15,340 nucleotides of DNA, from the NCBI GenBank assembly GCA_026770575.1, contig MU657345.1:49591-64930 (forward strand). The letters run 5' to 3'. The notes beneath the pieces were generated by a model. The model saw only the letters and a program-made list of their open reading frames with translations. It was not told where the DNA came from and searched no databases. Below are positions 1 to 7,356 of this stretch, one piece after another; position 1 is the first letter of the stretch; each line of letters opens with the position of its first letter. The position numbers and the translations under genes were made by a program. This stretch comes from Pelagophyceae sp. CCMP2097. Its lineage: Eukaryota > Sar > Pelagophyceae.

Positions 1-378
1 CCAAGTTGTACGCACTGTCCTTGGCGCCTTTATCGACTTTTAATTTGGGTACTGAGGGTTTAGACTTGATTAACTACTAAATTAAGCAGCTTTCGTAGAG
101 ACTCGCCAAAATAAGGGTAGTTCATGAGAAGCCAACAAGCGCCTCCAGGGCGTCTCGTGGTGGTGGTTGGCGTGGCGCCACTCATCATTCAAGGGCAAAA
201 AAGTTAAATAATTTCCGGTGATGATCTAATTCGACAGTGGCGAAAGACCGAGCTCGCTGAAATCGACCTTTCGTGCAAACACACACGACAACAACTTTTG
301 CACACGGGACGTCGCGAGTCTCGCGCGACGCCCCGCAGGTCGACGCGCAGTACGAGAGACCCTCGCTGGGCGGCCACG
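1..378. other. Upstream non-coding region
   Basis: I see no gene, RNA or repeat here that I can support. The stretch is AT-richer at its start and becomes GC-rich toward the ATG at 379. It presumably holds the promoter and 5' UTR of the MYND/RING/Sel1 gene, but I cannot point to a core promoter element. Confidence 0.4.
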
Positions 379-489
379 ATGGACGCGCCGTCGGTCGCTT
401 CGAAGCCCTGCTGCGTCTGCGCCGCGCAAAACGGTAAGCACTGCGCCAAGTGCAAGTCGCGCCACTACTGCGGCAAGGCGTGCCAGCTC
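379..489 (+). CDS. MYND/RING/Sel1 protein, exon 1 (MYND zinc finger)
   Basis: This is the 5' exon of a zinc-finger and Sel1-repeat protein. The ATG at 379 sits in a good eukaryotic start context (cacgATGG). The 37 codons contain paired cysteines spaced as in a MYND finger: C11-x2-C14, C22-x2-C25, and a Y-C31-x3-C35-Q block. MYND domains bind two zinc ions and usually mediate protein-protein contacts. The exon ends in phase 0 just before GTAAGG at 490, a strong 5' splice site; reading through instead gives a stop at 523-525. The missing tail of the MYND finger (W, G-H and a final C) is readable in the matching frame at 895-921, beyond the inserted element. That supports one gene split by 490-894. 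The exact downstream junction is unresolved. Confidence 0.75.
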
Positions 490-894
490 GTAAGGAAACG
501 CCGCGCAGCGGCCACCCGTTACTAATGCTGGTCTGTTTCGCTGTGACTCAGCCGCTGCATCGCCGTCCGTTGAAACTACGTTGTTGTTGCAATTACCATT
601 TTCAGCCGCAATAAAATTTTAGTAACCGCATTTCCTAACAATTTCACCATTTTCAAATAAATGGCTGGCTCTAAGAGCACTTCTTTAGTAATTTCTAACA
701 ACACCTGTGAGAAATATCAAATTCAAAAACGGCTCACCGAAGTCGGTCAAAATCTTGTATTTTAAAATTTTAAAGATTAACGGGTGGCCCTCGGACCTCC
801 TAGGCCAATTGCACTAGAATGCAAACCGATCTCCGTCACAGCAAATACAAACCGGCATCAGTAACGGCGAGGCCGCTGCGCGGCGTTTTCTTAC
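490..894. mobile_element. Introner-like inverted-repeat element forming the intron
   Basis: The 405-base insert starts with GTAAGG and ends with the mirror sequence CTTAC. The first 58 bases (490-547) and last 60 bases (835-894) are inverted repeats with a handful of mismatches. The shared blocks include CCGCGCAGCGGCC against GGCCGCTGCGCGG, and GCTGTGAC against GTCACAGC. The interior is AT-richer and carries no open frame. Short non-autonomous DNA transposons that carry one splice site and act as introns (introner elements) are known in Aureococcus and Micromonas, and this fits that class. No clear target duplication is visible and no AG lies at the right edge. The nearest in-frame canonical acceptor is the AG at 914-915, 20 bases into what looks like ancestral coding sequence. 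The AG at 860-861 is in phase but is followed at once by a stop. Confidence 0.7.
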
Positions 895-1814
895 TGGAAA
901 CGCGGGCATAATAAGGCGTGCAGGCAGCTGGCAGCCGAGTTCCAGGACCGTCTCCTCGACGAGCTCATGCCGGAGAAGAAGCCCAAGGAGGCGCCCGCCA
1001 TCGTCGAGGACGTCTTGTTGGCGGACGGCTCCAAGGCGCGCTTATCGGCTGTGCGGGCGGCAAAGACGGCAGATGCCAGTGCGCCGAGCGACGATATGCC
1101 GGACTGGCGCGGCACGTGCACCATCTGCCTCGACGAGCTTCATCAACTCGAAGGTGCGAGGAAAACATTCTGCGACTGCTGCTGCAAGAGCATTTGCACG
1201 GCATGCCACGAGAAGTGCCGGCAGCACGACGAGCGCTGTCCGCTCTGCCGAGCGCCGCCCCCCACGTCGGACGCCGAGTCGCTGTGCATGCTGCAGAAGC
1301 ACGTGGACAAGGGCAACGCCGAGGCGCAGATCATGCTCGGAAGCATGTACCGTGATGGTGGCACGGGAGTCCAGCAGAATTTTAAGCAAGCGGTCCAGTT
1401 GTACGAGCTCGCTGCTGCGCAAGGCCATGCAAGAGCTCAGTCACGGCTGGGGCAGTGCTACGAGCTCGGGCTCGGTGTGAAGATCGACCTCGAGGCCTCC
1501 GCGCGGTGGCAACGGCGCGCAGCCGAGCAAGGATATCCTTCCGCTCAGTACTACCTGGGCCACCTGTTCTACAACGGCCAGGGCGTGGCCCAGTCGTACG
1601 ACGAAACCGTGAAGTGGTTCCGGCTCGCCGCGGCGCAGGGCCTGCCAGAGGCGCTCTGCAACCTCGGCTTGTGTTCCGAATTAGGTCGCGGCGTGCCGCG
1701 GGCTTGCACGAGGCGCTGCGCCTCTACAAGCGCGCCGCGGCCAAGGGGCAGCCCTACGCGGCGGCGGCGGTCGAACGGCTCTCGGCCTCCCTCGCGGCAG
1801 CGCGCGCCGCGTGA
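895..1814 (+). CDS. MYND/RING/Sel1 protein, exon 2 (RING-like and Sel1 repeats), frameshifted
   Basis: In the frame that runs from 895 through 967, the first codons (W-K-R-G-H-N-K-A-C) complete the MYND finger. If the canonical acceptor at 914-915 is used, the exon starts at 916. Counting from the Met at 967, a RING-like cluster follows: C51-x2-C54, a C69/C71-C73 group, C77-x2-C80, C84 and C91-P-L-C94. Three Sel1 repeats come next, at about residues 117-225, with the usual A..LG..Y..G.GV...A..W...AA.QG pattern. These form TPR-like helical pairs that scaffold protein contacts. A fourth repeat begins, but the frame breaks near the GGG run at 1700-1702. After the break, the Sel1 sequence continues in the next frame (G-L-H-E-A-L-R-L-Y-K-R-A-A) to a TGA at 1812-1814. 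The unbroken frame instead gives an Arg-rich tail to 1839. A one-base deletion, either real or a homopolymer sequencing error, is the simplest reading. Confidence 0.8.
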
Positions 1815-1969
1815 CGCCGAAGAGCGCTCCATTTCGTAACGGATGATCCCCGATGCGCATGTCCGTTCGTCGAGCCAGGCGCAGCTGCGCAGCCATTGCG
1901 GCTCAAGGTTGGGCGCGGTCCGGTCGGCACCTGGGCGGCGACGCGCGCCGCCTATGACTCCGCCGCGGC

Positions 1970-2011
1970 ATGGTTTCCCATATGGGGTCGATGGTTTCCC
2001 ATATGGGGTAG
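1970..2011. repeat. Two tandem 21-base units
   Basis: Two copies of a 21-base unit that starts ATGGTTTCCCATATGGGGT lie head to tail and differ only near the end. Each contains the palindrome CCCATATGGG. The second unit runs into the target duplication of the element at 2013-2132. Confidence 0.8.
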
Positions 2012-2012
2012 G

Positions 2013-2132
2013 CGTTGGGGTATATGTGCCGGGCCCCACAATCCCCTCTAAGGACTAAGATCCGGCGAGTTCCCTTTACCCGCGCGACCAGTCGTTGCGG
2101 GCTCAACGGGTTACCGGCACATATACCCAACG
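2013..2132. mobile_element. 120-base TIR element with 5-base target duplication
   Basis: The element begins CGTTGGGGTATATGTGCCGG and ends with the near-perfect inverse CCGGCACATATACCCAACG. It is flanked on both sides by GTAGG (2008-2012 and 2133-2137), a perfect 5-base direct duplication. Its first 75 or so bases are homologous to the 86-base repeats at 9970, 12707 and 13068. It has no coding capacity and is best read as a non-autonomous element of the same family. Confidence 0.7.
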
Positions 2133-2352
2133 GTAGGCTGGACCCCATACGCCAATACCCCACGCGGCAACTCCGGAGGCTGCCGTATGAATGATCATCG
2201 AAGTCTTAGAGACGCGCAGAGCCGTGGGGGGGCGCCGCGGCCTCGGTCCGCGGTGCGCGTCGGGGCGGGGGATTGGGGGAGGGCGTGGAGGTTTTCGGGG
2301 CGGGGCAGGGGAGGCGCGGAGGGCGTGGAGGGCGTCTTGCGGCGGCCTCGGC

Positions 2353-2390
2353 CAAGGGCTTTGCGGCCTTTGTCAAGGGCTTTGCGGCCT
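2353..2390. repeat. Two copies of a 17-base repeat, period 21
   Basis: CAAGGGCTTTGCGGCCT occurs twice with four bases between the copies. It sits at the end of the G-rich stretch 2220-2350, in which I see no gene. The plus frame through it reads A-K-G-F-A-A twice, but the surrounding frame is otherwise unconvincing. Confidence 0.6.
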
Positions 2391-2401
2391 CGAAGGCGGA
2401 G

Positions 2402-2755
2402 CTAGACGGCCGTCTCGTCGGAGATTGGTGGCGCCGGCTTGCCCGCCTGCAACCCTTTCACGGCGGGTTCATCTGCCACGCAGCGGTCGCGCCTCCCCGG
2501 ATCGCATTGCTTGGCCGTGGTGTCGAAGACGATCGCTGCTATAGCTTCCACGTTGCTTTTTGGCAACTTCCCATCAGAGCCCCCCCCTGCAGCCAAGTCG
2601 CCAATGGCCATAAACTGCTCTACAAACACGGCGTCGCGGCGCTTGGCGCACTGGCGCTCTTTGAGCTGAGCTGCGGTTATTGCGGCGGAGACGGCCGTTC
2701 TGTGGAGGGTGGCGTTGTGCTCGTCTTCTTTGTCCAATTGAGCGCGGCACGCGGC
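2402..2755 (-). CDS. Possible 3' exon of a hypothetical protein
   Basis: On the minus strand an open frame of about 117 codons runs from 2755 down to a TAG at 2402-2404. It directly follows a long A/T-only stretch ending ...aaatAG, which makes a plausible 3' splice site. The translation has ordinary protein composition (mixed charge, a block reading K-E-R-Q-C-A-K-R-R-D-A-V-F-V-E-Q-F, and a Gly-rich turn) rather than the Arg/Pro-rich look of shadow frames. I do not recognise it and found no convincing upstream exon in 2813-3300. An alternative is that this is only the complement of the plus-strand frame at 2273-3034, which I find less protein-like. Confidence 0.35.
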   Translation of the reverse strand, partial: AACRAQLDKEDEHNATLHRTAVSAAITAAQLKERQCAKRRDAVFVEQFMAIGDLAAGGGSDGKLPKSNVEAIAAIVFDTTAKQCDPGRRDRCVADEPAVKGLQAGKPAPPISDETAV

Positions 2756-2759
2756 GACC

Positions 2760-2812
2760 TATTTTTTCATTTTCATTTTCATTTTTTCCATTTTTTGTCT
2801 TTTGTCTTTTTG
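2760..2812. repeat. T-rich CATTTT repeat tract
   Basis: A run of CATTTT and TTTTGTC units, almost pure pyrimidine on the plus strand. On the minus strand it lies just upstream of the putative exon at 2402-2755. Confidence 0.7.
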
Positions 2813-2944
2813 CATTCCCGATCGCATTTCCGAGAGTCTTCCTTCTCGAGTTGGACACTCGGCCAACCCAAACGACCGAGCACTCCGCCACCCCCAACCG
2901 AACGCTCCGCCGTCCCAAACGTCACGGTCGGATGGTCCCATCGT

Positions 2945-4262
2945 GCGGTTCAATCGGGGGTTCGCCCTTGGACCCTCGGGTGGCCCCGTAATGAGGCCCC
3001 AAGACACCAATGCCCCCGTGGCAAGTTCCCGTGACGTGGGCCCTATGGCAAGGTCACAGGGACACAGGAGCTTCAACGGGTTCGGGTTTGCCCTTCAGCC
3101 CGCGGGTCGGGTTTGCCGGATGAGATCGCTTTGGCCTTCTCCGTATACCCGCGGGGCTGCACGTGGCCCGAACCCGACCCTTCGAAGACGGTTTCCTTCG
3201 AACCCGCGACCCGAGGGTGAGGTACAAAATTGAAAACCCGACGCAACCCGAAGACACCGTCCCTGCTCTTGGCTGTACGGCGCCGCCACCGGGTGGTTGA
3301 CAGTCAGGCCCCTGCAGAACCTCTTTGGCGGCCACTTGCACGGCCGAATGCGCGGTCGCTTGCAGGGTCTCTTTGAAGGGCCCTTGAAAAGCCCTCCGGA
3401 CGGGCCCCTGCAAGGCCGGATCGCACAGCCCCGGAACCAAACGTCCGAGCGGCGGAATCGGGCCCTCCGAAAGGCGCCCGCGGCGCGGATCGGGCCTCGG
3501 GAGCCACGGTCCACGCGACGTTTCGAGGGGCCGCCTCGAGTGGTCGTCTCGAAGGGCCGTTTAAAGAGACCGTTTCGAGGGGACGACTCAAGAGTAGCCT
3601 TCTCGAGGAGCTGACTCGAAGGGCCGTCCAAAGGCGCCGTCTCGAAGGGCCGTTGAATAAGACCGCTTCGAGGGACTCTCTCGAGTACCCGTCTCGAATG
3701 GTCGTCTCGAAGGACCGTTTCAAGAGACCGCTTCGAGGGGACGTAGAAAGTAGCCTTCTTGAGGGGCTGACTCGAGAGGCCGTCCAAAGGCGCCGTCTCA
3801 AGGGCCCCAAAACTCTCAAGCTACCCATACTGCAAATGCGCCCTCTCTCGTCGACGATAGAGATGTCCGGTTGGTAGAAAAACGCCACGAAAAAGAGGCA
3901 AAAAGTAAACCCCGAACCCAGGCGTTTTCACCGCCGAAACCGTTACGGTGGCGTAACGTGACCGCTTCGTCGATTCGTTTTCCATGGTTTGCTCGGGGAA
4001 GCCATACAGTGCTTCGATAGTGGTAGGCTCCCGGCCCCTGCGAGGCCCACTAGGCGGAATCAGAGGGGGGTTCGCCCTTCAACCCGCGCGCCGGGTTTGC
4101 CGGGCTCGAGCGTTTCCCGTAACACGTAATTCGGAAACAGTATTTTTCAAATCACTTATTTCCATCAATTTCTTTTGTTCCCGTGGACCCGCGCGCGCTG
4201 GCCCAAACCAAAACCCGACGTCGTTTGACAAACCCGAGACCCGCGGGTTTGGCACGAACCCA
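2945..4262. repeat. Degenerate GGGTT(C/T)G repeat family
   Basis: A motif of about 40 bases of the form GGGTTCGCCCTTCAACCCGCG followed by GGGTTTGCCGG appears at about 3079-3120 and 4067-4106. A weaker copy lies at 2950-2985 and an inverted copy at about 4222-4262. Between them lies the tandem array at 3541-3806. At 3941-3958 there is a 7-base perfect hairpin (CGTTACG/CGTAACG). I see no supportable gene from 2760 to 4490; the open frames here are repetitive and rich in Arg, Pro and Gly. Confidence 0.5.
3541..3806. repeat. Two-copy tandem repeat built from CTCGAAGGGCCGT-like subunits
   Basis: The segments 3541-3651 and 3699-3806 are clear copies with a period of about 156 bases. Both start TGGTCGTCTCGAAGG and both contain AGCCTTCT and CCAAAGGCGCCGTCTC. 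Each unit is itself made of degenerate TCTCGAAGGGCCGT-type subunits. More diverged relatives extend back to about 3300, with CTGCAGG and CTCTTTGAAGGG blocks. The minus strand stays open through both copies in two frames, which follows from the repeat structure and not from coding. Confidence 0.75.
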
Positions 4263-4493
4263 AAGGCCCCGGAAAGATCCATCCATGCCGTGATGCAATT
4301 TCCATCAGACGCGGGCCCAAAACCTCGGCCACAGTCAACGCCTCCGCCTTGGACACCTAAGAATAAAATCACAGGCCAGCCCGTCCCGATCGGACCGGCG
4401 CCCAGCCCGAAAGGACCGTGCGATGGCAGAAACCAACTCGGCAATTCTCCGACAGATTCGCCATACAAAACGGGGAACACCTTAAACGGTATA

Positions 4494-4949
4494 CTACTGA
4501 CTGACCTCCGCCCGCCACGCCGCCTTCGTCGACGCCACCTCGGCGACCCTAGGGAGCGCGGGTGCGGAGGCGGCGGGTCGCGGAGCCTCGTATTCCGCCA
4601 CCCGCGGAGTGTCGGATTCTCGTATTGCGCCACCCGACTCCACAAACCTCATGGCGTGCAGCCGGTCGCGCTCGTTGCGCGCGCGCGCGCCGCGCGTCTC
4701 CGCCTCGCCGTTGGAGAGGGGTGGGGATTCACCCTCGGAGTAGGAAACCTCGCTGACGTATTCCATCTCCGAGACGACTTGATCGACAACTTGTTCCGCG
4801 GCCAGGTCCGCCGTCTCGACCGCGGCGGCCGTCTCGAGCGTCGCGGTCTCCAACGCGGCGGGCGCGGCGGCGTTCGCGGCGGCGTCGGCGGCGGCGACTG
4901 CGGCGTCGATGGCGGCGAGTTCTGCGACCAATTCGAGGTCGCGGGCGAC
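4494..4949 (-). CDS. Hypothetical Ala/Glu-rich protein, exon 2
   Basis: This is the second exon of a minus-strand gene. It opens after ...gtctAG with V-A-R-D-L-E-L-V-A-E-L-A-A and runs 151 codons to a TAG at 4494-4496. The first half is Ala-rich with regularly spaced Glu, Asp, Leu and Val, probably helical or coiled-coil. An acidic stretch (E-M-E-Y-V-S-E-V-S-Y-S-E-G-E) follows, then a charged tail. Codons are strongly GC-ending, as in the MYND gene. I recognise no domain. The plus-strand 369-residue frame covering this region is Arg/Gly-rich and looks like its shadow. Confidence 0.5.
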   Translation of the reverse strand, partial: VARDLELVAELAAIDAAVAAADAAANAAAPAALETATLETAAAVETADLAAEQVVDQVVSEMEYVSEVSYSEGESPPLSNGEAETRGARARNERDRLHAMRFVESGGAIRESDTPRVAEYEAPRPAASAPALPRVAEVASTKAAWRAEVSQ

Positions 4950-5004
4950 CTAGACTGTAGGCTAGACAAACGCTCGGCAGACTGCTTTTCCACCGGAAAC
5001 TTGC
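4950..5004 (-). other. 55-base GC-AG intron (predicted)
   Basis: On the minus strand the sequence reads CAG|GCAAGT ... CTACAGTCTAG|GTC. GCAAGT is the classic form of the minor GC donor, here with a CAG exon end that favours it. Removing the 55 bases joins two phase-0 exons of similar Ala/Glu composition, whereas each frame degenerates if read through. This is a prediction only. Confidence 0.45.
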
Positions 5005-5103
5005 CTGGCGCTCGGCCGCCTGGCGCGCCGCCTCGGCGGCGTCGCGCGCGGCGTGGAAGACCTGCGCCGTCGAAAGCGGCTGCTCCGCGGTAAGCGGCTC
5101 CAT
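5005..5103 (-). CDS. Hypothetical Ala/Glu-rich protein, exon 1
   Basis: The ATG at 5103-5101 lies in a good context (gacgATGG) and begins M-E-P-L-T-A-E-Q. The 33 codons end in an Ala/Arg/Glu helix-like stretch (A-A-E-A-A-R-Q-A-A-E-R-Q). That composition continues smoothly into the exon at 4949. An in-frame upstream extension to 5148 exists but lacks similar composition. The function is unknown. The start of a repeat family (5152 onward) lies immediately upstream and may hold the promoter. Confidence 0.45.
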
Positions 5104-5151
5104 CGTCAAGCACACCCGAAACTCTACGAAACTGTTCCGAAGTGTCAAGAC

Positions 5152-5275
5152 TGATCCGTGAAACGGACCAAATGTGTGTTTACGTTTGTATTCGCTCTCT
5201 CCTTGTTTCTCGCGAGTCGCGGGTCATTCCAGGGCACGTCCGCGCTCCTCGCGCTGCCGGCAAAATTGGCTCGGC
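5152..5275. repeat. Dispersed repeat, copy A (related to 14097-14231)
   Basis: From the GTGTGTTTACG motif to GCGCTCCTCGCGCTGCCG, this matches 14110-14231 in the same orientation. Just before it, CTGATCCGTGAAACGGACC resembles the inverted-repeat end of the element at 14073-15228. It looks like a fragment of the left end of that family. After about 5280 the two loci diverge. Confidence 0.6.
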
Positions 5276-5397
5276 CACGCGATGTTGGTAGACCCGCTTT
5301 TCGAGCGCAGCGAGCCGAAATCGCTTTTTAAAAAAACGCCGCTTGTGTAAAAGCCCCAACGGAAATGGTTGGCTTTCAACGGAATGGTAGGATTTGC

Positions 5398-5575
5398 CTC
5401 TCAAACTTCGAACTGGGGGGCACCGCCCCGCCGCGCACCGACGCCCCCTGGGGTCAGGAGTGCCGCGACGGACGCGCCACGGCGCCTATATCCCGGGATC
5501 GCGAGCCTCCTTTCCCCTGGAGGCGCGCGGGCTGTTTTCGGTGTGCCCGAAAATGGGGACCTGAGGCGCTCCAAC
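5398..5575 (+). repeat. Dispersed repeat, copy A (inverted copy at 12305-12484)
   Basis: About 175 bases match the reverse complement of 12305-12484 nearly without indels. Shared blocks include CCCCGCCGCGCACCGAC, CGCGACGGACGCGCCACG and CCTCCTTTCCCCTGGAGGCGC. Both copies keep the same frame open (P-F-P-W-R-R-x-G-C-x-R-C-A-R-K-W). However, nearly all codon differences that I counted change the amino acid, so there is no sign of purifying selection. Confidence 0.7.
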
Positions 5576-5602
5576 TCCCCGATGCGGTCGAACTGCCCCA
5601 AT

Positions 5603-6441
5603 AGACAGTTTCACTTTTTCAAGCTACTTTTCAAGCTACTTTTAAGTTGCCAAAAGTCTGTACTTGCGTGTAAACTTTTCAAGCTAGGAAGTCCTTTCCC
5701 CTATTGGATTCAGGATCCCCTATTGGATTCCAACCTTCTTCTGAACTTTTTCACACTTTTTTTAAGCTCTTGGATTGGTGCACAAATGCTTTTTTCTAAA
5801 CAAATTGCATTTTCAAGCCCCCTCATTGGCCATTCCGAATCCAATAGGGAGCAGAATCCAATAGGGGACGGAACTTCCTACTTTTAAAGTTGCCAAAAGT
5901 CTGTACTTGCGTGTAAAGTTGCTTAAAAAGCGCGGAAGTTGATTTTAAAGCGCGGGAAGAGTTGGTTGGATGAGCGTTGAGCGAACGTTAGATGAGCATC
6001 AACCCGGCGCGGGCGCGCGGCGCGGGCGCGCCGCGGGCGCGCCGCGCGGAAGGGGCGGGGCGCGGCCTCTGGCGGGCGGGGCGGCGCCGATGGTGCCCGC
6101 GCCTCCGTCGAGGCGCGGGCCGGTCGTGGGGCCGAAGTGCCCCGTCCCGCGCGCCATCTCACCTCGGTGGCCGAAGGAAGGCGCCCTTGACGCCGCTTCG
6201 CGCTCACGTTGAAGCGACATAAGAAATGTTGAAAAAGTAGCTTGAAAAGCTCCTTGGAAAAAGTGAACTTGTCTAATTCCATCATCGAGCCTGAAGGATC
6301 TGAGCGCGCTGGGCGCATCGGCGTCAGAAGGAGATGCGCATAGCACAGTCGGCTTGGTTCTTGCTCGTTAAAGCGTTTTAGGCGACGTTATGCAAATGCG
6401 CTAGTCAACTTGAAAAGTAGCTTGAAAAAGTGAAGCTGTCT
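5603..6441. mobile_element. 839-base TIR element with AAT target duplication
   Basis: The left end AGACAGTTTCACTTTTTCAA and the right end (reverse complement AGACAGCTTCACTTTTTCAA) are inverted repeats over about 31 bases with one mismatch. They continue with CTACTTTTCAAG. AAT occurs directly outside both ends (5600-5602 and 6442-6444). A second, weaker right end lies at about 6231-6274. The interior has a GC-rich patch at 6000-6210, unlike the AT-rich ends. No transposase frame is recognisable, so it is non-autonomous or decayed. It contains the nested element at 5687-5878. Confidence 0.65.
5687..5878. mobile_element. 192-base nested MITE with TA target duplication
   Basis: The ends are inverted repeats of about 42 bases: GGAAGTCC...CCCCTATTGGATTC appears inverted at 5835-5878. 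TA lies on both sides (5685-5686 and 5879-5880). Removing the element with one TA gives CTTTTCAAGCTACTTTTAAA. The same sequence exists uninterrupted at 5628-5647, within a tandem copy of the host region, so the empty site is directly visible. The size, long TIRs and TA duplication match Tc1/mariner-type MITEs. It carries no gene. Confidence 0.75.
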
Positions 6442-6475
6442 AATATGAAGCCGGGCCCATGCTTTGGAGGTATCA

Positions 6476-6532
6476 TGCGTGCGCGCGCAACCGCCAGACC
6501 TCGCCTGGCGGCTCGGGGAAGGCCGTCGGGCC
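6476..6532 (+). repeat. Hairpin-bearing dispersed repeat, copy A (inverted copy at 12191-12253)
   Basis: The segment contains CCGCCAG-ACCTCGC-CTGGCGG, a 7-base perfect stem with a 7-base loop, followed by GAAGGCCGTCGGGC. The reverse complement of 12191-12253 has the same stem and flanks with a few changes. The stem is intact in both copies. Confidence 0.65.
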
Positions 6533-6540
6533 TAGGCTGT

Positions 6541-6660
6541 ATGGATGGTAAAAGTAAGTTTCGCAATAATAATTATTAGTAAATTACTAGGTAAGTTATG
6601 ATAAATTACTTTTGAGCCAGAGTAATTTACTTTAGTCGCCAAAAACGAAGCCCATAATCC
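6541..6660. repeat. AT-rich block with AGTAAGTTTC motif (related to 7200-7345)
   Basis: TAAAAGTAAGTTTC appears here at about 6547 and again at about 7226, and AGTAAGTTTCG recurs near 7287. Both regions also share TAGG-TAA-TTATG-TAAA patches in the same order. They flank the coding remnant at 6738-7151 on both sides. They could be the ends of one element that carries it, but I could not define exact termini. Confidence 0.4.
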
Positions 6661-6737
6661 AGATGTAATTATCATCACGACGGCGAGCCCACCGCGGGCC
6701 ACGAGCCTCGGAGGCTGTGGAGCTTGAGAAGAGCGCG

Positions 6738-7151
6738 CTACTTTCGCAGTCGAAGCGGGTCAGTAAAAAATAATTTGTACTTAGAGGAATTCAAGTCCCG
6801 ACTCGGACGTGTCTTGTCGACCAGAACCGACTCGAAGACGCCCTCGGCGTCCTCCGAGTCGACGATGCAGCGGGCCTACTCGATCACGACGACGTCATCG
6901 AAGTCCTTCGACTCGACGGTGCGGATGGCCTCGTCGACCATGTCGCCAAGGATCGCCTCTATCTGCTCCTCCGACTCGGGCTCGAGCATGTCCTTCAGCG
7001 AGGTGACCTCGCAAGCGGGCGCTTTGCCGAGGCGCGCGTTCATGTAGATCTTCGTGTAATCGGCCGTCGAAGCCCCGAAGAAGCAGAGGCCGACGGGGAA
7101 CGCCAACCGGGCGCGCGCACCAAGGCCCACGAGGGCCCTGGCGCGGAACAT
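6738..7151 (-). pseudogene. Coding remnant with in-frame nonsense codon
   Basis: The frame starts at ATG 7151-7149 with M-F-R-A-R-A-L-V-G-L, an Arg-bearing hydrophobic start that could be an organellar targeting sequence. It continues through T-A-D-Y-T-K-I-Y-M-N-A-R-L-G-K and a long acidic segment (M-L-E-P-E-S-E-E-Q-I-E-A-I-L) to a TAG at 6878-6876. The same frame goes on past that stop with equally protein-like sequence (A-R-C-I-V-D-S-E-D-A-E-G-V-F-E-S-V-L-V-D-K-T) to a stop at 6738. Third codon positions are nearly all G or C on both sides. A single-base change such as TAC to TAG would explain the break. I do not recognise the family. An intron boundary near the stop is less likely, since the frame simply continues. 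Confidence 0.45.
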
Positions 7152-7199
7152 CTCGCAAGGAGCACCAGGGCGGGCGACGAGCTCTCACTATTTGAAATA

Positions 7200-7345
7200 T
7201 GGCAATAAGGGTGGATTTAAAGACGCTTCTATAAAAGTAAGTTTCCCTTTCCTAGGGTAAATTATGTTAAATGTGATAAAATACAGTAAGTTTCGAAGTA
7301 TAATATTCTTTGCTGAGAATATTATGATAATAATCCTTCTATACT
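7200..7345. repeat. AT-rich block, second copy of the 6541-6660 type
   Basis: This block shares the TAAAAGTAAGTTTC motif with 6547. It also contains AGAATATTATGATAATAATCC, whose AATATT(A/C)T pieces form short inverted repeats around 7300-7325. No gene is seen in it. Confidence 0.4.
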
Positions 7346-7356
7346 AGGCTGGGCAG

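Noticed and set aside
2273..3034. 253-codon plus-strand open frame
   Set aside because: It starts in a G-rich low-complexity stretch and passes through the CATTTT tract as a run of F and H. No domain is visible, and the minus strand is more protein-like.
3095..3787. 230-codon minus-strand open frame
   Set aside because: It is a translation of the tandem array. Other frames are equally open there and no domain is visible.
3984..5093. 369-codon plus-strand open frame, the longest in the window
   Set aside because: It crosses repeat DNA and then lies antisense to the Ala/Glu-rich minus-strand exons. Its Arg/Gly/Val-rich composition is typical of a shadow frame in GC-rich coding DNA.
5365..5604. 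Plus-strand frame shared with the minus strand at 12286-12615 (Pro/Trp/Arg/Cys-rich)
   Set aside because: It looked like a small zinc-binding protein, but nearly all codon differences between the copies are amino-acid changing, so it was kept only as a repeat.
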